46,743 nt of DNA, taken from the NCBI GenBank assembly GCA_005882995.1, contig VBCY01000047.1:1-46743 (forward strand), in the 5' to 3' direction. This document shows, piece by piece, positions 1 through 8,748 of the stretch (its first letter is position 1; each line of letters opens with the position of its first letter). Position numbers and translations under genes: made by a program. A model generated the notes under the pieces. The model was not told the DNA's origin. It was given only the letters and a program-made list of their open reading frames with translations, and did no database searches. The DNA is from Betaproteobacteria bacterium (GTDB lineage Bacteria > Pseudomonadota > Gammaproteobacteria > Burkholderiales > Casimicrobiaceae).

Positions 1-1
1 C

Positions 2-145
2 GTCACCAAGGGACCCCTCATCTATGACAAGGAGAAGCAGGAACTCATCTCCAAGTCGGCAAGGCTTGCGTACCCGATTCGAGACGGCATTCCGGTGATG
101 CTCGAAGAAGAAGCACGGCGGCTGGAGCCTTCGGAATACGAGTGA
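2..145 (+). CDS. Trm112/UPF0434 family protein, 3' end only
   Basis: The window opens inside this gene; 47 codons and the stop are visible. The tail contains [20 protein letters not shown], the usual C-terminal half of the short (about 60 residue) UPF0434/Trm112-like proteins, in which the conserved YPIRDGIP motif precedes an acidic end. The zinc-ribbon half lies outside the window. It ends 7 bases before the GTG of kdsB. This pairing is the common proteobacterial lpxK-UPF0434-kdsB order, which suggests one operon. The molecular role of the bacterial members is not firmly known. Confidence 0.85.
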   Translation, partial: VTKGPLIYDKEKQELISKSARLAYPIRDGIPVMLEEEARRLEPSEYE

Positions 146-152
146 CCTTCGA

Positions 153-923
153 GTGACCTTCACGGTCCTCATTCCCGCCCGCTACGCATCGACGCGCCTG
201 CCCGGCAAGGCCCTGTCGGACATCGCCGGCAAGCCGATGGTGGTTCGCGTGGCGGAGCGTGCGCAGGAGAGCGGCGCGAACCGCGTAGTGATCGCAACCG
301 ACGACCCGCGCATCGTCGCAGCCGCTGCCGAACATCGCGTCGACGCCATCATCACCCGGGAGAGTCATGCGACCGGCAGCGACCGGCTGGCGGAAGCCGC
401 AACGGCGCTCGCGCTCGACGATGGGGCCATTGTGGTCAATGTGCAAGGCGACGAGCCTTTACTGGAGCCTGCGTTGATCCGCGAAGTCGCAGACCTGCTG
501 GCGGCGCATCCCGATGCAGCGATCGCCACGGCGTGCCATCCCATTGAGGACACGGCGGACGCATTCAATCCGAATGTCGTGAAGGTCGTGCTCGACCGTT
601 CCGGTTACGCGCTCTATTTCAGCCGCGCGACCGTTCCCTGGGCGCGCGATGCCTTCGCCGCAGCTTCGCGCGAGATTCCGCGGGGAATGCCGCTGTACCG
701 CCACTATGGCCTTTATGCCTACCGAACGAGCTTCCTGCGGCACTTCCCCTCGTTGCCGCCGGCACCCATCGAACGCTTTGAAGCGCTGGAGCAATTGCGC
801 GCCTTGTGGCACGGCTACCGCATCGTGGTGGCTGTCACGCGCGGGGTACCCGCACCGGGCGTCGACACGCTCGAGGATCTCGAGCGCGTTCGCTTGCTCT
901 ACGCCGAGCAAGGCCGTCGTTGA
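153..923 (+). CDS. kdsB: 3-deoxy-manno-octulosonate cytidylyltransferase (CMP-KDO synthetase)
   Basis: This cytosolic enzyme activates KDO with CTP to CMP-KDO for the lipopolysaccharide inner core. The 256-residue product has the family length. Visible motifs are the N-terminal nucleotide-binding [15 protein letters not shown], then ATDD, the TGSDRLAE loop, VNVQGDEPL (metal and CTP binding), [13 protein letters not shown] and the C-terminal [13 protein letters not shown]. The start is a GTG at 153, 7 bases after the upstream UPF0434 stop; no ATG in frame would keep the N-terminal motif. No lesions are seen. It indicates a Gram-negative LPS producer. Confidence 0.97.
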   Translation: MTFTVLIPARYASTRLPGKALSDIAGKPMVVRVAERAQESGANRVVIATDDPRIVAAAAEHRVDAIITRESHATGSDRLAEAATALALDDGAIVVNVQGDEPLLEPALIREVADLLAAHPDAAIATACHPIEDTADAFNPNVVKVVLDRSGYALYFSRATVPWARDAFAAASREIPRGMPLYRHYGLYAYRTSFLRHFPSLPPAPIERFEALEQLRALWHGYRIVVAVTRGVPAPGVDTLEDLERVRLLYAEQGRR

Positions 924-936
924 CGCAATTGAAGGT

Positions 937-965
937 TTGACCGGCGTAGTGATTCCAGCGAGAAT
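937..965 (+). promoter_or_regulatory. candidate sigma-70 promoter for adk-pfp
   Basis: TTGACC (5 of 6 to the -35 consensus) is followed after exactly 17 bases by GAGAAT (4 of 6 to -10). It lies in the 109-base gap between kdsB and adk, so adk and pfp may be expressed apart from the upstream operon. Pattern match only. Confidence 0.4.
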
Positions 966-1002
966 TCGCGCGCGGCCCGCCGCGTGCAGGAGCCGAAGTT
1001 AG

Positions 1003-1689
<687 letters not shown>

Positions 1690-1694
1690 AGCCT

Positions 1695-2957
1695 ATGGCC
1701 AAGCGCAACGCCTTCTACGCTCAATCCGGCGGCGTGACTGCCGTCATCAACGTCTCGGCCTGCGCGGTCATCGAGACTGCCCGCCGCAACCGGAGTCGAA
1801 TCGGCAAGATCTACGCCGGCCGCAACGGCATCATCGGGGCGCTCACCGAGGACTTGATCGACACCAGCAAGGAGCCGTTACGCGCAATAACGGCGCTCAA
1901 GCATACGCCGGCGGGCGCCTTCGGATCATGCCGCTATCAACTTGCCAGCATCGAGAAGGATCGCTCGCAATACCAGCGGCTGATCGATGTCTTCCGCGCG
2001 CACGACATCGGCTATTTTTTCTACAACGGAGGCAACGATTCGGCCGATACCTGCCTCAAGGTGTCGCAGATGTCGGCACTCATGGGCTATCCTATCACTG
2101 CGGTACACGTGCCAAAAACCGTCGACAACGATTTGCCCATCACCGACTGCTGTCCCGGATTCGGCTCGGTGGCCAAGTACGTCGCCACCTCGATGCGCGA
2201 GGCGGCATTCGACGTGGCGTCGATGGCAAAAACTTCGACGCGGGTCTTCGTCCTCGAAGTGATGGGAAGGCACGCGGGCTGGATCACGGCTGCAGTAGGA
2301 CTCGCCGCAGACGAGGCGACGCCGATTCCGCTCGTGCTTCTCTTCCCGGAAATCCGCTTCGACGAGGCGAAATTTCTGGCCGAGGTCGACGCCCGGGTGC
2401 GCAAATTCGGCTACTGCTGCGTCGGCGTATCCGAAGGGCTGCTCAACGCCGAAGGCAAGTTGATGGCGGAGGCGGGGACCAAGGACGCGTTCGGGCATGC
2501 GCAGTTGGGGGGCGTGGGCCCGCTTATCGCCTCGCGGGTCAAGGAAAAGCTCGGGCAAAAGTATCATTGGGCCGTCGCTGACTACCTGCAGCGCGCGGCG
2601 CGTCATCTTGCGTCGAAAACGGACGTGCAGCACAGCTACGCCGTAGGCAAGGCAGCGGTCGAATTGGCGCTTGCCGGACACAATGCGGTGATGCCGACAA
2701 TCGTGCGCACTTCCGACAAGCCCTACCGGTGGAAGATCGGCATGTCGCCGCTGGACCAGGTTGCCAATGTCGAAAAGAAGCTTCCCGCGAACTACATCAG
2801 CGCCGATGGCTTCGGCATCACTCGCGCGGCGCGTGCCTACCTCGAGCCGCTGGTGCGCGGCGAGGACTATCCCCCGTATCGGAATGGATTGCCTCATTAC
2901 ACCCGCTTGCAGAATGTCGCAGTGCGCAAGAAATTGACCGCCGAATTCAAGCTCTGA
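1695..2957 (+). CDS. pfp: pyrophosphate-dependent 6-phosphofructokinase
   Basis: This enzyme phosphorylates fructose-6-phosphate reversibly, with PPi rather than ATP as donor. Two sites that separate PPi from ATP enzymes are readable: GGNDS, with Asp where ATP enzymes have Gly in GGDGS, and PKTVDNDL, with Lys where ATP enzymes have Gly in PGTIDND. MGRHAGW is the substrate-binding motif. The length is about 420 residues. An in-frame TTG at 1686 overlaps the adk stop; the ATG at 1695 is preferred because MAKRNAFYAQSGG then begins directly at the fold. Linkage to hppA 0.7 kb downstream resembles the pfp-hpp arrangement known from methylotrophs such as Methylococcus. Confidence 0.93.
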   Translation: MAKRNAFYAQSGGVTAVINVSACAVIETARRNRSRIGKIYAGRNGIIGALTEDLIDTSKEPLRAITALKHTPAGAFGSCRYQLASIEKDRSQYQRLIDVFRAHDIGYFFYNGGNDSADTCLKVSQMSALMGYPITAVHVPKTVDNDLPITDCCPGFGSVAKYVATSMREAAFDVASMAKTSTRVFVLEVMGRHAGWITAAVGLAADEATPIPLVLLFPEIRFDEAKFLAEVDARVRKFGYCCVGVSEGLLNAEGKLMAEAGTKDAFGHAQLGGVGPLIASRVKEKLGQKYHWAVADYLQRAARHLASKTDVQHSYAVGKAAVELALAGHNAVMPTIVRTSDKPYRWKIGMSPLDQVANVEKKLPANYISADGFGITRAARAYLEPLVRGEDYPPYRNGLPHYTRLQNVAVRKKLTAEFKL

Positions 2958-2969
2958 CGCCGGGAACCC

Positions 2970-3566
2970 ATGAAGAACATCGACTACTACTTCACGCCCG
3001 TGTCACCCTTTACTTACCTGGGGCACGATCGCTTCGTCGCGATGGCCAAAAAGCACGGTGCCTCGATCACGGTCAAACCGGTCGATTTCGGCAAGGTGTT
3101 TTCCGTCTCCGGAGGTCTGCCACTCAAGCAGCGCGCCCCTCAACGGCAGGCATACCGCATGTTCGAATTGAAGCGCTGGCGGGAACTGCTCGACGCTCGG
3201 CTCAATCTGCAACCGAAGTTCTTCCCGGTCTCCGGCGATCTGGCTTCGAAATGGATTCTTGCCGCTCTCGAACGGAGCTCCGGCGATGGGGTCAAGCTCG
3301 CCGGCGCCATCATGCGCGCCGTCTGGGCCGAGGAGCGCGACGTGTCGGATGCCGCGACGCTCTCGGCCATCGCCACCGAGCAGGGCCTGGATGCGCCCGC
3401 GCTTGCGGCGCGCGCGGCAACGGAGGACGTCGGAGCGCGCTACCAGGCACTGACGCAGGAAGCGATCGATCGCCAAGTCTTTGGCGCGCCGACCTATATC
3501 TACCGTGACGAGCCGTTCTGGGGACAGGATCGGCTCGACTTTTTGGAGCGGGCGCTGGCAAAATAG
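2970..3566 (+). CDS. 2-hydroxychromene-2-carboxylate isomerase-like (kappa GST/DsbA fold) protein
   Basis: The 198-residue product belongs to the thioredoxin-fold HCCA isomerase/kappa-GST family: the N-terminal YYFTPVSPFTYLG holds the active-site Ser-Pro region, and the C-terminal VFGAPTYIYRDEPFWGQDRL is the family signature. NahD-type members isomerise 2-hydroxychromene-2-carboxylate in naphthalene breakdown, using glutathione. No other aromatic-degradation gene is nearby, so the substrate here is unknown. It starts 12 bases after pfp and probably shares its transcript. Confidence 0.85.
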   Translation: MKNIDYYFTPVSPFTYLGHDRFVAMAKKHGASITVKPVDFGKVFSVSGGLPLKQRAPQRQAYRMFELKRWRELLDARLNLQPKFFPVSGDLASKWILAALERSSGDGVKLAGAIMRAVWAEERDVSDAATLSAIATEQGLDAPALAARAATEDVGARYQALTQEAIDRQVFGAPTYIYRDEPFWGQDRLDFLERALAK

Positions 3567-3687
3567 CGCGTTTTTCCAGTCGTGCGCCCTGAGTTCGACG
3601 GCGCAACGGCCGACCGGCCGCCCCGAAGGGCCGCTCCAAAGCGCGGCGTCCGGATGACAAAGCGTCATTACATTAGAGGGGATCGTG

Positions 3688-5871
3688 ATGTCATATGCAC
3701 TCGTCTTCGCGCTGCTGTGCGCGCTCGCCGCGCTCGTCTACGGCGGCTGGTCGATCAGCTGGATACTCGCGAAGCCCAGCGGCAACGATCGAATGCGCGA
3801 GATCGCGGCAGCGGTCCAGCAGGGCGCGCAAGCCTACTTGAACCGGCAGTACACGACGATCGGCATCGTCGGAGTTATTCTGTTCGTCGTCATCGGTGTG
3901 TTCCTCTCCTGGCGCACCGCGGCCGGATTCGCTATCGGCGCGGTGCTATCAGGGCTCGCCGGTTACATCGGCATGAACGTCTCGGTGCGCTCCAACGTGC
4001 GCACCGCCGAAGCAGCCCGTAGCGGCCTCAATGAAGCGCTTGCGATCGCGTTCCGTGGCGGCGCCATCACCGGGTTGCTCGTCGTCGGGCTCGGGCTCCT
4101 GGGGGTGGCCGGCTTTTACTGGGTCCTGGTCCAGTCGGCGCCCTATGTTCCGAATGGGATGAAAGAAGGGCTGCACGGAACGATCGAGCCGCTCGTTGGA
4201 CTCGCTTTCGGCGGTTCGCTCATCTCCATTTTCGCGCGGTTGGGCGGAGGCATCTTTACCAAAGGCGCCGATGTGGGCGCGGATCTTGTGGGGAAGGTCG
4301 AGGCCGGTATCCCGGAAGATGATCCGCGCAATCCCGCGGTGATTGCCGACAACGTGGGCGATAACGTCGGCGATTGCGCCGGCATGGCGGCGGACCTGTT
4401 CGAAACCTACGCGGTGACCATCGTTGCCACCATGCTCCTCGGCGCTCTGCTGCTGCCGGTCAACGCGGAAGCTGCGGTCACCTATCCGCTGGCGCTCGGC
4501 GGGTTTTCCATTCTCGCCTCGATCGTCGGCTGTTTTTTTGTGAAGGCGAGGCCGGGCGGCAAGATCATGAACGCGCTGTACCGCGGCTTGATGGTCGCGG
4601 GGGCCCTCTCTGCGATCGGCTTCTGGTTCATCACCGATCGTCTCATGGCCGGCGTCGTCGCATCCGATCCGACGCTCTCCACGCTACGCTTGTGGGGAGC
4701 CGGACTGATCGGACTCGCCCTCACCGCGGCGATGGTCGTGATCACCGAGTATTACACGGCGACTGAATTCAAGCCCGTGCGCCATGTCGCGCAAGCGTCG
4801 ACGACCGGTCATGCGACCAACATCATTGCCGGTCTGGGCGTGTCGATGAAGGCCACTGCGTGGCCGGTTATTTCCGTTTGCGTGGCGATTTTCGCTTCCT
4901 ATTGGCTGGCGGGCCTGTACGGCATTGCAATCGCTGCGACGGCGATGCTGTCGATGACCGGCATCATCGTCGCGCTCGACGCCTACGGTCCGATTACCGA
5001 CAACGCCGGCGGCATTGCGGAGATGGCAAAGCTCCCCGATTCGGTGCGCGCGATCACCGATCCGCTCGACGCGGTTGGCAACACGACCAAGGCGGTGACC
5101 AAGGGCTATGCCATCGGCTCGGCAGGGCTCGCGGCGCTGGTGCTGTTTGCCGACTATACCCATGCGCTTCAGGGCGCGAACATCAACGTGAGCTTCGATT
5201 TGTCGGATCGCATGGTGATCATCGGCCTTTTTCTCGGCGGCTTGATCCCTTACCTGTTTGGCTCAATGGCCATGGAAGCGGTGGGTCGCGCGGCGGGCGC
5301 GGTCGTGGTGGAAGTACGGCGGCAATTCCGCGAGATCAAGGGCATCATGGAGGGCACGGCCAAGCCCGAATACGGCGTGGCTGTCGACATGCTGACCAAA
5401 GCAGCGATTCGCGAAATGATCGTGCCTTCGCTGCTGCCGGTATTGGTGCCGGTGATCGTTGGCTTGACGCTGGGTCCGGTCGCACTGGGCGGCCTGCTGA
5501 TGGGCACCATCGTTACCGGCTTGTTCGTCGCCATCTCGATGACAACCGGTGGTGGCGCGTGGGATAACGCCAAGAAGTACATCGAGGACGGCCATCATGG
5601 CGGCAAGGGTTCGGACGCGCACAAGGCTGCCGTGACCGGTGACACGGTCGGCGACCCCTACAAGGACACGGCCGGTCCAGCAGTGAATCCGCTGATCAAG
5701 ATCATCAATATCGTGGCGTTGATGATCGTGCCGCTGCTGGCGATTCACGGCGCCAACAAGCCGGCACCAGCGCCGGCGATGATCAATCCCGTCGCGCCGG
5801 TAGCAGCGCCATCGGCATCGGGCGCCATCTCTCCCGCGGCGGCCCCTGCGCCAACCCCGCCGAAGCAGTAA
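3688..5871 (+). CDS. hppA: K+-independent proton-translocating membrane pyrophosphatase
   Basis: This integral membrane pump couples PPi hydrolysis to proton export. The product is about 727 residues with many hydrophobic segments. The catalytic loop begins [13 protein letters not shown] at residue 195 and continues with [20 protein letters not shown]. The [16 protein letters not shown] segment places Lys at about residue 468; Lys there, in place of Ala, is the established mark of K+-independent H+-PPases. GAGGGRG-like cytoplasmic residues and [18 protein letters not shown] follow near the C-terminus. An unusual Pro/Ala-rich tail of about 35 residues ends the protein. The ATG at 3688 has GAGGGG about 6 bases upstream and is preferred over an adjoining GTG at 3685. 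Confidence 0.97.
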   Translation: MSYALVFALLCALAALVYGGWSISWILAKPSGNDRMREIAAAVQQGAQAYLNRQYTTIGIVGVILFVVIGVFLSWRTAAGFAIGAVLSGLAGYIGMNVSVRSNVRTAEAARSGLNEALAIAFRGGAITGLLVVGLGLLGVAGFYWVLVQSAPYVPNGMKEGLHGTIEPLVGLAFGGSLISIFARLGGGIFTKGADVGADLVGKVEAGIPEDDPRNPAVIADNVGDNVGDCAGMAADLFETYAVTIVATMLLGALLLPVNAEAAVTYPLALGGFSILASIVGCFFVKARPGGKIMNALYRGLMVAGALSAIGFWFITDRLMAGVVASDPTLSTLRLWGAGLIGLALTAAMVVITEYYTATEFKPVRHVAQASTTGHATNIIAGLGVSMKATAWPVISVCVAIFASYWLAGLYGIAIAATAMLSMTGIIVALDAYGPITDNAGGIAEMAKLPDSVRAITDPLDAVGNTTKAVTKGYAIGSAGLAALVLFADYTHALQGANINVSFDLSDRMVIIGLFLGGLIPYLFGSMAMEAVGRAAGAVVVEVRRQFREIKGIMEGTAKPEYGVAVDMLTKAAIREMIVPSLLPVLVPVIVGLTLGPVALGGLLMGTIVTGLFVAISMTTGGGAWDNAKKYIEDGHHGGKGSDAHKAAVTGDTVGDPYKDTAGPAVNPLIKIINIVALMIVPLLAIHGANKPAPAPAMINPVAPVAAPSASGAISPAAAPAPTPPKQ

Positions 5872-5879
5872 TTGGTTTC

Positions 5880-6536
5880 TTAACGCTTACGCGCGACCAT
5901 AACACCGTCGCCCACGGTGAGCAGGCAGGCGTCGACGCGCGTATCGTCGCGAATCTTCAGGTTCATCGCTCGCAGCGCGTCGGTGTCGCTGTCGTGGACT
6001 GCCGGATCGGCGACCTGACCGCCCCAGAGCATATTGTCGAGCGTGATCAAGCCGCCCGGCCGCAGCAGCTTGAGGCATGCTTCGTAATAGGCGTCGTAGC
6101 CGCTCTTGTCGGCATCGATGAAAGCGAAGTCGAACGCACCGGCGCCGAGCTCGCGTAGCAGCCTCTCCAAGGTGTCGCTCGCCGGAGCCAGGCGCAACTC
6201 GATCTTTTGCGCCACGCCGCCCTCAGCCCAATAGCGCCGAGCGATATCGGTCCATTCCTTGCTGACATCGCAGCAGGTGAGCTTGCCGCCGGACGGCAAT
6301 GCCGCTGCGACGGCAAGCGCGCTGTAGCCGGTGAAGGTTCCCACCTCGATCGCTCTGCGCGCGCCGATTGAACGTGCGAGCAGTGCCAGCAAGGCGCCCT
6401 GATCAGCGCTGATTTGCATGCCGCCGTTAGGGAGCTTCGCCGTCTCGGCGCGTAGCCGTCGTTGTACGTCGGTAACGGGGGTAATCTGACCGGCGACGTA
6501 ATCTTCGACGTCGGAGGGAAGGAGCGAGCGGCGCAT
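5880..6536 (-). CDS. class I SAM-dependent O-methyltransferase (CCoAMT-like)
   Basis: Residues read from the ATG at 6536 give LLPSDVEDYVAGQITP, then the SAM-binding motif IEVGTFTGYSALAVA, CDVSKEW, FDFAFIDADKSGYDAYYE and LRPGGLITLDNMLWGG. This is the order of the bacterial family-3 O-methyltransferases that methylate catechol-type hydroxyls using a divalent metal. The length of 218 residues fits. A TTG at 6572 would add 12 residues; its AGGAG lies directly against the codon, so I prefer the ATG. It converges on hppA with only 8 bases between stops and no visible terminator. The substrate is unknown. Confidence 0.88.
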   Translation of the reverse strand: MRRSLLPSDVEDYVAGQITPVTDVQRRLRAETAKLPNGGMQISADQGALLALLARSIGARRAIEVGTFTGYSALAVAAALPSGGKLTCCDVSKEWTDIARRYWAEGGVAQKIELRLAPASDTLERLLRELGAGAFDFAFIDADKSGYDAYYEACLKLLRPGGLITLDNMLWGGQVADPAVHDSDTDALRAMNLKIRDDTRVDACLLTVGDGVMVARKR

Positions 6537-6716
6537 TCGAGCAAGGATGCCGCCAAGCGACGCGTTCTGCAACTCCTAAGTCGCAGGCAGGAAGGGCAAG
6601 CGTTCTAACGACGGGGTGGATCGGAGATGCCGAACCGCGGCGCGAGGGCGGCGTGCGCGGCGACTGATATGATGCGCTCCAAGGAGGTCAACGGATAATG
6701 GAAGGATAAATTCCCC

Positions 6717-7292
6717 ATGAGCGTCCCCGTGCAGCGCCTGGCCGAAAGTGCGCGCCCGCACCTCCTGCAACACTTCCTCAACCTCGCGCCCGATGATGTG
6801 AGGCTGCGCTTCGGCTCGCACCTTGCGCCGGAAGCGATCAGCTATTATGTCGCGGGATTCGATTTTGCATCCGACGCAGTGGTCGGCGTGTATGACCACG
6901 AGCTCGCCTTGAGCGGAGTCGCACATGTCGCCTTCAACGGGAATAGCGCCGAGCTCGGGGTATCGGTGCTGCCAGGACATCGTGGTCAGGGCATCGGCAG
7001 CGCTCTATTCATGCGCGCGGCAGAGCATGCGCGCAACCGCTTCATCACTCGAATCTACATGCACTGTCTCGCTGATAACGCAGCGATGATCCATATCGCG
7101 CGCAAGGCGGGCATGGCCATCTGCGTCGAACAGGGCGAAGCCGACGCCTTCATCGACGTGCCCCACGCAGACGCGATGTCGCTCGCAGGAGAATTTTTTG
7201 GACAGCGTCTCGCGCTCCTCGACTACACACTGAAACAGCACACCGCAGCTTTGAAGCGCATTACCGTTTCGCTAGGTGCCAAAGCCGAATAA
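6717..7292 (+). CDS. GNAT-family N-acetyltransferase
   Basis: The 191-residue product has the acetyl-CoA-binding motif A ELGVSVLPGHRGQGIGSALF in mid-protein and the following helix with RIYMHCLADNAAMIHIARKA, as in GNAT enzymes. The acceptor cannot be told. The ATG at 6717 follows GGAAGGA by about 10 bases. A stronger Shine-Dalgarno, AAGGAGGT at 6681-6688, precedes a three-codon ATG ORF (MEG-stop) at 6698, perhaps a tiny leader or coincidence. The gene overlaps the next one by 17 bases, suggesting coupling. Confidence 0.85.
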   Translation: MSVPVQRLAESARPHLLQHFLNLAPDDVRLRFGSHLAPEAISYYVAGFDFASDAVVGVYDHELALSGVAHVAFNGNSAELGVSVLPGHRGQGIGSALFMRAAEHARNRFITRIYMHCLADNAAMIHIARKAGMAICVEQGEADAFIDVPHADAMSLAGEFFGQRLALLDYTLKQHTAALKRITVSLGAKAE

Positions 7293-8646
7293 CGGTCGCG
7301 GGCCGCCATGCCGGGCGATTGAGCGTTCGACGCCCCATCGCATCGTAATCGTCGGTGGAGGCGCGGGAGGCCTTCCACTCGCGACTGCATTGGGCGACAA
7401 ACTGGCGGCGAAACGTCGCGCCGAAGTGACGCTCGTCGACCGCTACGAGACCCACGTTTGGAAACCGCTGCTGCACGAAGTCGCCGCCGGACGCATGGAT
7501 GCGTATGCACACGACGTCAGCTATCTCGCGGTCGCGCATTGGCACCATTTCCGCTTCCGCCTGGGTTCCGTCGCGGCCATCGACAGGGCTCGCCACGAGC
7601 TCACGCTGCAAGCGGTGCAGGACGACGAGGGGCACGAGATGCTGCCTCGACGCGTGGTGCCTTACGACACGCTTATCTTCTGCGTGGGCAGCACGACCAA
7701 CGATTTCGGCATACCGGGCGTGTCGAAGTACGCGGTCTCGCTGGATACGGCGCTCGATGCCGAGCGCTTTCACCGCCGGCTGCTCGCTGCCAGCGTTCGC
7801 GCTGACGGCGTCGCGGCAGCGGGCAGCGCGTCGGGCATCGACATCGTCATCATCGGCGCCGGGGCGACCGGCGTCGAGCTCGCGGCCGAGATCCGCCAGA
7901 CGACGCGAGCGCACGCCGGCTATGGGCTCGAGCACTTGCGTCCTGCCGAAGACATCCGGCTCACGCTCCTCGAAGCGGCACCTCGCATCCTCCCCCAACT
8001 CAAGGAGCGCATTGCAGTCGCGGCAACCGGGCTGCTCGAACGCCTGCATATTGCCGTGCGAACCGATCAACGTGTGACTGCGGTCGATAAGCGAGGCGTA
8101 CAAACCGCGGCCGGGGACTTCTATCCGGCGGATTTAGTCGTCTGGGCTGCAGGCATCCAGGCGCCGGCATTTCTCGCGCAACTCGACGGACTGGAGGTCA
8201 ATCGCGCCAATCAACTCGTGGTCAAGCCGACGCTGCAAACAACGCGAGACCCGGATGTCTTCGCTTTCGGCGACTGCGCCGCGTGTCCATGGCGAGGGGC
8301 GGGAAAAGATGGAGCGTTGGTACCACCACGGGCGCAAGCCGCGCGCCAGCAGGCCCTGCTCCTGGTGAAGGGCATGAAGGCGCGTCTTGCAGGACGGCCT
8401 CTGCCCGAGTTCGAATTCCGCGATTTCGGGTCTTTGGTGTCGCTGGGCGAGCTGTCGGCCGTCGGCAGTCTCATGGGGCGCCTCATCGGCGGCAGCTTGC
8501 TGATCCAGGGTCTCATTGCGCGCTGGATGTACGCGTCGTTATACAAGCTGCATCAGGTGTCGATTCATGGCTATGCCAAGGTGGCCTTCGATACCCTCGG
8601 GCGCTTCCTGCGCCGCCGGATGGAGCCGCGCGTCAAGCTGCATTGA
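7276..8646 (+). CDS. ndh: type II NADH dehydrogenase (NAD(P)/FAD-dependent oxidoreductase)
   Basis: The 456-residue product has two Rossmann motifs: HRIVIVGGGAGGLPLAT near residue 22 for FAD and IDIVIIGAGATGVELAAEI near 191 for NADH. WKPLLHEVAAGR and VFAFGDCAACPW are typical of non-proton-pumping Ndh-2 enzymes that feed quinones. The C-terminal amphipathic part, including LYKLHQVSIHGYAKVAF, fits peripheral attachment to the inner membrane. GTG at 7276 is the only usable start before the FAD motif and lies inside the GNAT gene, so translation is probably coupled. Confidence 0.92.
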   Translation: MPKPNNGRGPPCRAIERSTPHRIVIVGGGAGGLPLATALGDKLAAKRRAEVTLVDRYETHVWKPLLHEVAAGRMDAYAHDVSYLAVAHWHHFRFRLGSVAAIDRARHELTLQAVQDDEGHEMLPRRVVPYDTLIFCVGSTTNDFGIPGVSKYAVSLDTALDAERFHRRLLAASVRADGVAAAGSASGIDIVIIGAGATGVELAAEIRQTTRAHAGYGLEHLRPAEDIRLTLLEAAPRILPQLKERIAVAATGLLERLHIAVRTDQRVTAVDKRGVQTAAGDFYPADLVVWAAGIQAPAFLAQLDGLEVNRANQLVVKPTLQTTRDPDVFAFGDCAACPWRGAGKDGALVPPRAQAARQQALLLVKGMKARLAGRPLPEFEFRDFGSLVSLGELSAVGSLMGRLIGGSLLIQGLIARWMYASLYKLHQVSIHGYAKVAFDTLGRFLRRRMEPRVKLH

Positions 8647-8720
8647 ACTTGGGTATGTTAACGCTATGGGCGCGAAACGCGAACGGGTGGCATAGGGCAC
8701 CAATCGCGACAGCCGACCAA

Positions 8721-8741
8721 GCCAAGACTAGCGGTCTTGGC
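8721..8741. terminator. hairpin between convergent genes, possible bidirectional terminator
   Basis: GCCAAGAC-TAGCG-GTCTTGGC is a perfect 8-bp stem in the 102-base gap between the converging ndh and prolyl oligopeptidase genes. No T-run follows on either side, so intrinsic termination is uncertain. Confidence 0.4.
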
Positions 8742-8748
8742 GAGGAGA

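Noticed and set aside
1926-2897. Long minus-strand open frame (about 320 codons) inside pfp
   Set aside because: It is antisense to a clearly conserved enzyme, has no recognisable motif and shows the His/Arg/Asp-rich composition expected of a GC-rich shadow frame.
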